Shown: piece after piece, positions 62,930-64,000 of the stretch | Position numbering within the stretch: the stretch's first letter is position 1 | Layout of the letters: the number at the start of each line of letters is the position of its first letter | Assembly (NCBI GenBank): GCA_019054805.1 | Contig: JAHQIY010000011.1 | Coordinates: forward strand, 1,865,001-1,929,000 | Direction: 5' to 3' | From: Brachionus manjavacas | Lineage: Eukaryota > Rotifera > Eurotatoria > Ploima > Brachionidae | DNA length: 64,000 nucleotides | The notes under the pieces: model-generated | What the model was told of the DNA's origin: nothing | What the model saw: only the letters and a program-made list of their open reading frames with translations | Database searches by the model: none | Position numbers and translations under genes: made by a program

Positions 62930-64000
62930 CTGGAGAAAACTCATTGATTAAACTGAAATTGCTTATTTGGAAATATGCTTTAAAATTTAAAAAACACTTA
63001 CGCGTGATACGGAGAAATCTTTTAGTAATTATTAAGTTTTACTTAGAGAAAAAACAACAAATTTAGCAAACCAGTGTCTTTTGAATTTTATTATTAGTGG
63101 TTTTCTACCATTGTCTATTTTACAAAATTTTCATTCAAACGATCGCTTATTATTTATGTCAAAAATATAAGTTGCTAGGGGTCCACTACATTTCGAATGT
63201 ATTACTTGATAAAATGTTCTTAAAGGGACCACAAAAATCCGAAAAGAATTAGAAAATATGGAATGTTGCTGTATTATAACTGATTACTCGACATCTGTTC
63301 AAAGTTTTGTGAACATGAGTATAACTTTACACTTCATTGATAATAATATGAACATTTCCTCATATAATCTGGTGGTTAATACAGGAAGTAAAACCGCACT
63401 GGCTATTAGGATGCTAATTGAATAGTGAGGATGAAGTCAATTCGAGTGAAAGCATCTTATTTTCAAGTGAAGAAGTGTTTATTATTGAAAAAGTAACATC
63501 AATAATAAAAAAGTGCAGCAAAATCTGCTAAAAATTTAATCACTCTTCAATACTCAGTGATCAGATTCTTGAAATTTCACAAATTCATCTAATTCGAGGT
63601 TGTTACATGATTGAATTCGACCTTTAAAATGCTTGAAAGAATCGTCAAAATTAGATATCCAGTTAATAAAATTTTAATAGAGAACTCAACAAACCAAAAT
63701 AAAAAAAAAGATCTGGTTATTACTGATGCAGAATCATTAATTTAGTTAAAATGAGGTCTTATCTAATTTTGAACGAACGAAATTGAGACTATCTGCCGAG
63801 AATTCAGTATCAATATCAAGTGTTATGTTAGTGTTATTCCAAATTTACAAGGATTGTTGAATCAATCAGAGCCGGATAACGAAGCCTCATGTTTTAGAAA
63901 TTCACTTGCTCAGCTTTCGGAAAGTCGTTATAATTTTACACTAAAAATATGGATATTTAAAGAATGAATTCTTTTTTTGACTTAGAATGACAAATTAAAT
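62930..64000 (+). pseudogene. hAT transposase relic, running off the window
   Basis: Plus-strand pieces in order: LLNFIISGFLPLSILQNFHS (hAT i-fii---lP-siven-F block), MECCCIITDYSTSVQSFVNM and SITLHFIDNNMNISSYNLVV (catalytic TTD-WTS...VT-HFID block; the Asp survives in ITDYSTS), NSTFKMLERIVKIRYPVNK (TRWNSTY-ML-R), LRLSAENSVSISSVMLVLF (T--LS----PTIS-V-P). Several frame shifts and stops. A possible start with MSGENSLIKLK lies at about 62936. The dimerisation domain would lie beyond 64000. Confidence 0.75.

Noticed and set aside
1..64000. Search for tRNA, rRNA and CRISPR arrays
   Set aside because: No T-arm consensus with a matching acceptor stem, no rRNA blocks and no regularly spaced repeats were seen by eye; a covariance-model scan would be needed to exclude tRNAs.

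Overview
The window is eukaryotic nuclear DNA from a small-genome invertebrate. It is very AT-rich. Its genes have short GT-AG introns (46-69 bp in the compact genes), and many decayed transposons lie between and inside them. The protein set (sarcoplasmic-type EF-hand proteins, a metazoan Rh ammonium transporter, MIC60, SF3B6 and a secreted multi-sushi protein) is animal. The base composition, tiny introns and mobile-element mix would fit a monogonont rotifer such as Brachionus, but that is inference and I cannot prove it from the window. I saw no rRNA, tRNA or CRISPR.

Layout. 1-6.3 kb: two intronless EF-hand paralogues of 180 residues each in convergent orientation, separated by a piggyBac-type MITE, an AT-hook transposon relic, an ORF1-like relic and a LINE 3' end. 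7-9.5 kb: two Tc1-like transposase relics, one split by a Tc1-type foldback MITE. 9.7-15.2 kb, minus strand: MIC60/mitofilin, five exons, with a 3.3 kb intron holding a LINE relic and a second foldback element. 15.2-22.4 kb: mostly AT-rich spacer with a LINE scrap and a weak small secreted-ORF candidate. 22.4-34.4 kb, plus strand: one gene of seven exons, all joined in phase 1, coding for a secreted protein with a Cys-rich module, nine sushi domains and an Arg-rich tail. Its introns are packed with inverted-repeat elements. 34.5-38.7 kb: Tc1, AT-hook and hAT-type elements. 39.4-39.8 kb, minus: SF3B6. 40.6-48.2 kb: a cluster of five LINE reverse-transcriptase relics of at least two families, one carrying a hAT MITE. 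48-52 kb: spacer. 52.2-56 kb, plus: Rh-type ammonium transporter with a predicted 5' UTR intron. 57.2-58.1 kb, minus: NmrA-like NAD(P)-binding protein. 60-61.3 kb: chromodomain-bearing retrotransposon relic. 62.4-64 kb: a dispersed repeat and a hAT transposase relic running off the window.

The host genes are not a functional cluster: calcium buffering, mitochondrial crista organisation, secreted recognition or adhesion, pre-mRNA splicing, ammonium transport and redox sensing are unrelated jobs. The most informative content beyond the genes is the transposon stratigraphy. Intact target-site duplications let four element families be assigned (piggyBac TTAA, Tc1 TA, hAT 8 bp, probable Merlin 8 bp), and two MITEs can be shown to sit in the reading frames of older elements. 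I found no convincing new biological system. The best leads are the architecture of the sushi protein, same-orientation foldback elements in three of its introns, and stem-loops at LINE 3' ends.
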